Both the position numbers and the translations under genes were made by a program. A stretch of DNA of 32,123 nucleotides. Source: JANYCG01 sp031397915 (GTDB lineage Bacteria > Pseudomonadota > Gammaproteobacteria > Burkholderiales > Burkholderiaceae_C). The notes under the pieces were generated by a model. That model was given only the letters and a program-made list of their open reading frames with translations. It had not been told where the DNA came from and searched no databases. The stretch lies in contig JANNMM010000071.1 of assembly GCA_031397915.1 (NCBI GenBank), forward strand, positions 1 to 32,123, read 5' to 3'. Positions 31,685-32,123 of the stretch are shown here, in pieces; position 1 is the first letter of the stretch; each line of letters begins with the position of its first letter.

Positions 31685-32123
31685 TCAGCCAACGACCTGA
31701 TTTGCAGCGGCGTTGAGCTTGGGTGGTGTCTCAAAGGTATGGAAAGGCGCCGGAGACGGCACTTCCCACTCCAGGCCTTCTGCACCTTCCCATGGTTTTT
31801 GGGAAGCCACTTCGCCCTTGCCGCGCATGCCCGGCAAAACGATAAAGAAGAAGAAATACACCTGTGCCAGGCCAAAACCAAACGCACCGACCGTTGCCAG
31901 CATGTTGAAGTCGGCAAACTGCATCGGGTAGTCGGCGTAACGGCGTGGCATGCCGGCCAGGCCCAGGAAGTGCATCGGGAAGAAGGTCACGTTGAAGGCG
32001 ATCAGCGACCACCAGAAGTGGATCTTGCCGCGTGTCTCGCTGTACATCACGCCCGTCCATTTGGGTGCCCAGTAGTAATAACCGGCGAACATGCCATACA
32101 GTGAACCGGCCACCAGCACATAG
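31685..32123 (-). CDS. ctaD: Cytochrome c oxidase subunit I, C-terminal part (cut by window edge)
   Basis: The last 145 or so residues of the catalytic heme-copper subunit; the frame is open through the right edge, so the rest lies outside. It enters at YVLVAGSLYGMFAGYYYWAPKWTG, which follows the heme-ligand histidines of helix X in this family. Next come FWWSLIAFNVTFFPMHFLGLAGMPRRYADYP and two further membrane segments (about 75-95 of the visible part). The tail EWEVPSPAPFHTFETPP is the usual end of the betaproteobacterial aa3-type protein. The GTG at 32119 is an internal codon, not a start. First visible gene of the minus-strand oxidase operon. Confidence 0.97.
   Translation of the reverse strand, partial: YVLVAGSLYGMFAGYYYWAPKWTGVMYSETRGKIHFWWSLIAFNVTFFPMHFLGLAGMPRRYADYPMQFADFNMLATVGAFGFGLAQVYFFFFIVLPGMRGKGEVASQKPWEGAEGLEWEVPSPAPFHTFETPPKLNAAANQVVG

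Noticed and set aside
1..32123. Mobile element, prophage, CRISPR array or RNA gene
   Set aside because: No transposase, integrase, phage gene, regularly spaced direct repeats, or tRNA/rRNA-like sequence was seen; the two short intergenic repeats are the only dispersed elements found.

Overview
The window looks like chromosomal DNA of a betaproteobacterium, most likely Burkholderiales/Comamonadaceae (Rhodoferax, Polaromonas or Hydrogenophaga type). The signs are high GC, a TctC/Bug-type binding protein, an rpoH with its own promoter, and a caa3/aa3 oxidase assembly locus in the usual Burkholderiales order (ctaD, small assembly protein, ctaG, DUF2970, ctaE, twin-TM protein on the other strand, SURF1, SCO-like protein, ctaA, ctaB, SCO1). 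The genus is inferred, not shown. Coding density is high, and no stretch over 300 bases lacks a gene.

Region 1 (1-4824, + strand) has a phosphotransferase cut by the left edge, a small unknown protein, a large unknown beta-rich protein, a 4-hydroxybutyrate-type CoA-transferase and a Bug-family periplasmic binding protein. The first three are joined by ATGA/TGATG overlaps. Region 2 (4980-11132, + strand) has a nitronate-monooxygenase-like flavoprotein, a crotonase, an HSL-type alpha/beta hydrolase, a phenylacetone-monooxygenase-like Baeyer-Villiger monooxygenase (BVMO) and two tandem paralogous short-chain dehydrogenases. Region 3 (11330-20378, + strand) has a complete Liv-type ABC importer, a ThDP enzyme, a second BVMO and an IclR regulator. 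Its promoter region holds a perfect inverted repeat, a TATAAT box and a cluster of four TTCGAA sites. Region 4 (20431-23929, + strand) has a luciferase-like monooxygenase, an acyl-CoA ligase and a second IclR regulator paralogous to the first.

Regions 1-4 read as one catabolic cluster. A plausible route is secondary alcohol to ketone (SDR), to ester or lactone (BVMO), to hydroxy acid (hydrolase), to hydroxyacyl-CoA (ligase or CoA-transferase), then removal of the hydroxyl through an LvaA-like kinase and beta-oxidation (crotonase). Two uptake systems and two IclR regulators serve it. The substrate cannot be read from sequence; a cyclic or aryl ketone or a terpenoid is a reasonable guess.

Region 5 is housekeeping: rpoH (24032-25027, +) behind a CIRCE element overlapping a sigma70 promoter, then the cytochrome oxidase assembly locus on the minus strand to the right edge, where ctaD is cut.

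Points beyond the gene list: an apparent AUC start codon for the first IclR gene; two inverted copies of a roughly 115-bp intergenic repeat 20 kb apart; two genes with leaderless-type promoters; a 36-codon gene between ctaD and ctaG; and a second SCO-like protein that keeps all three presumed copper ligands.
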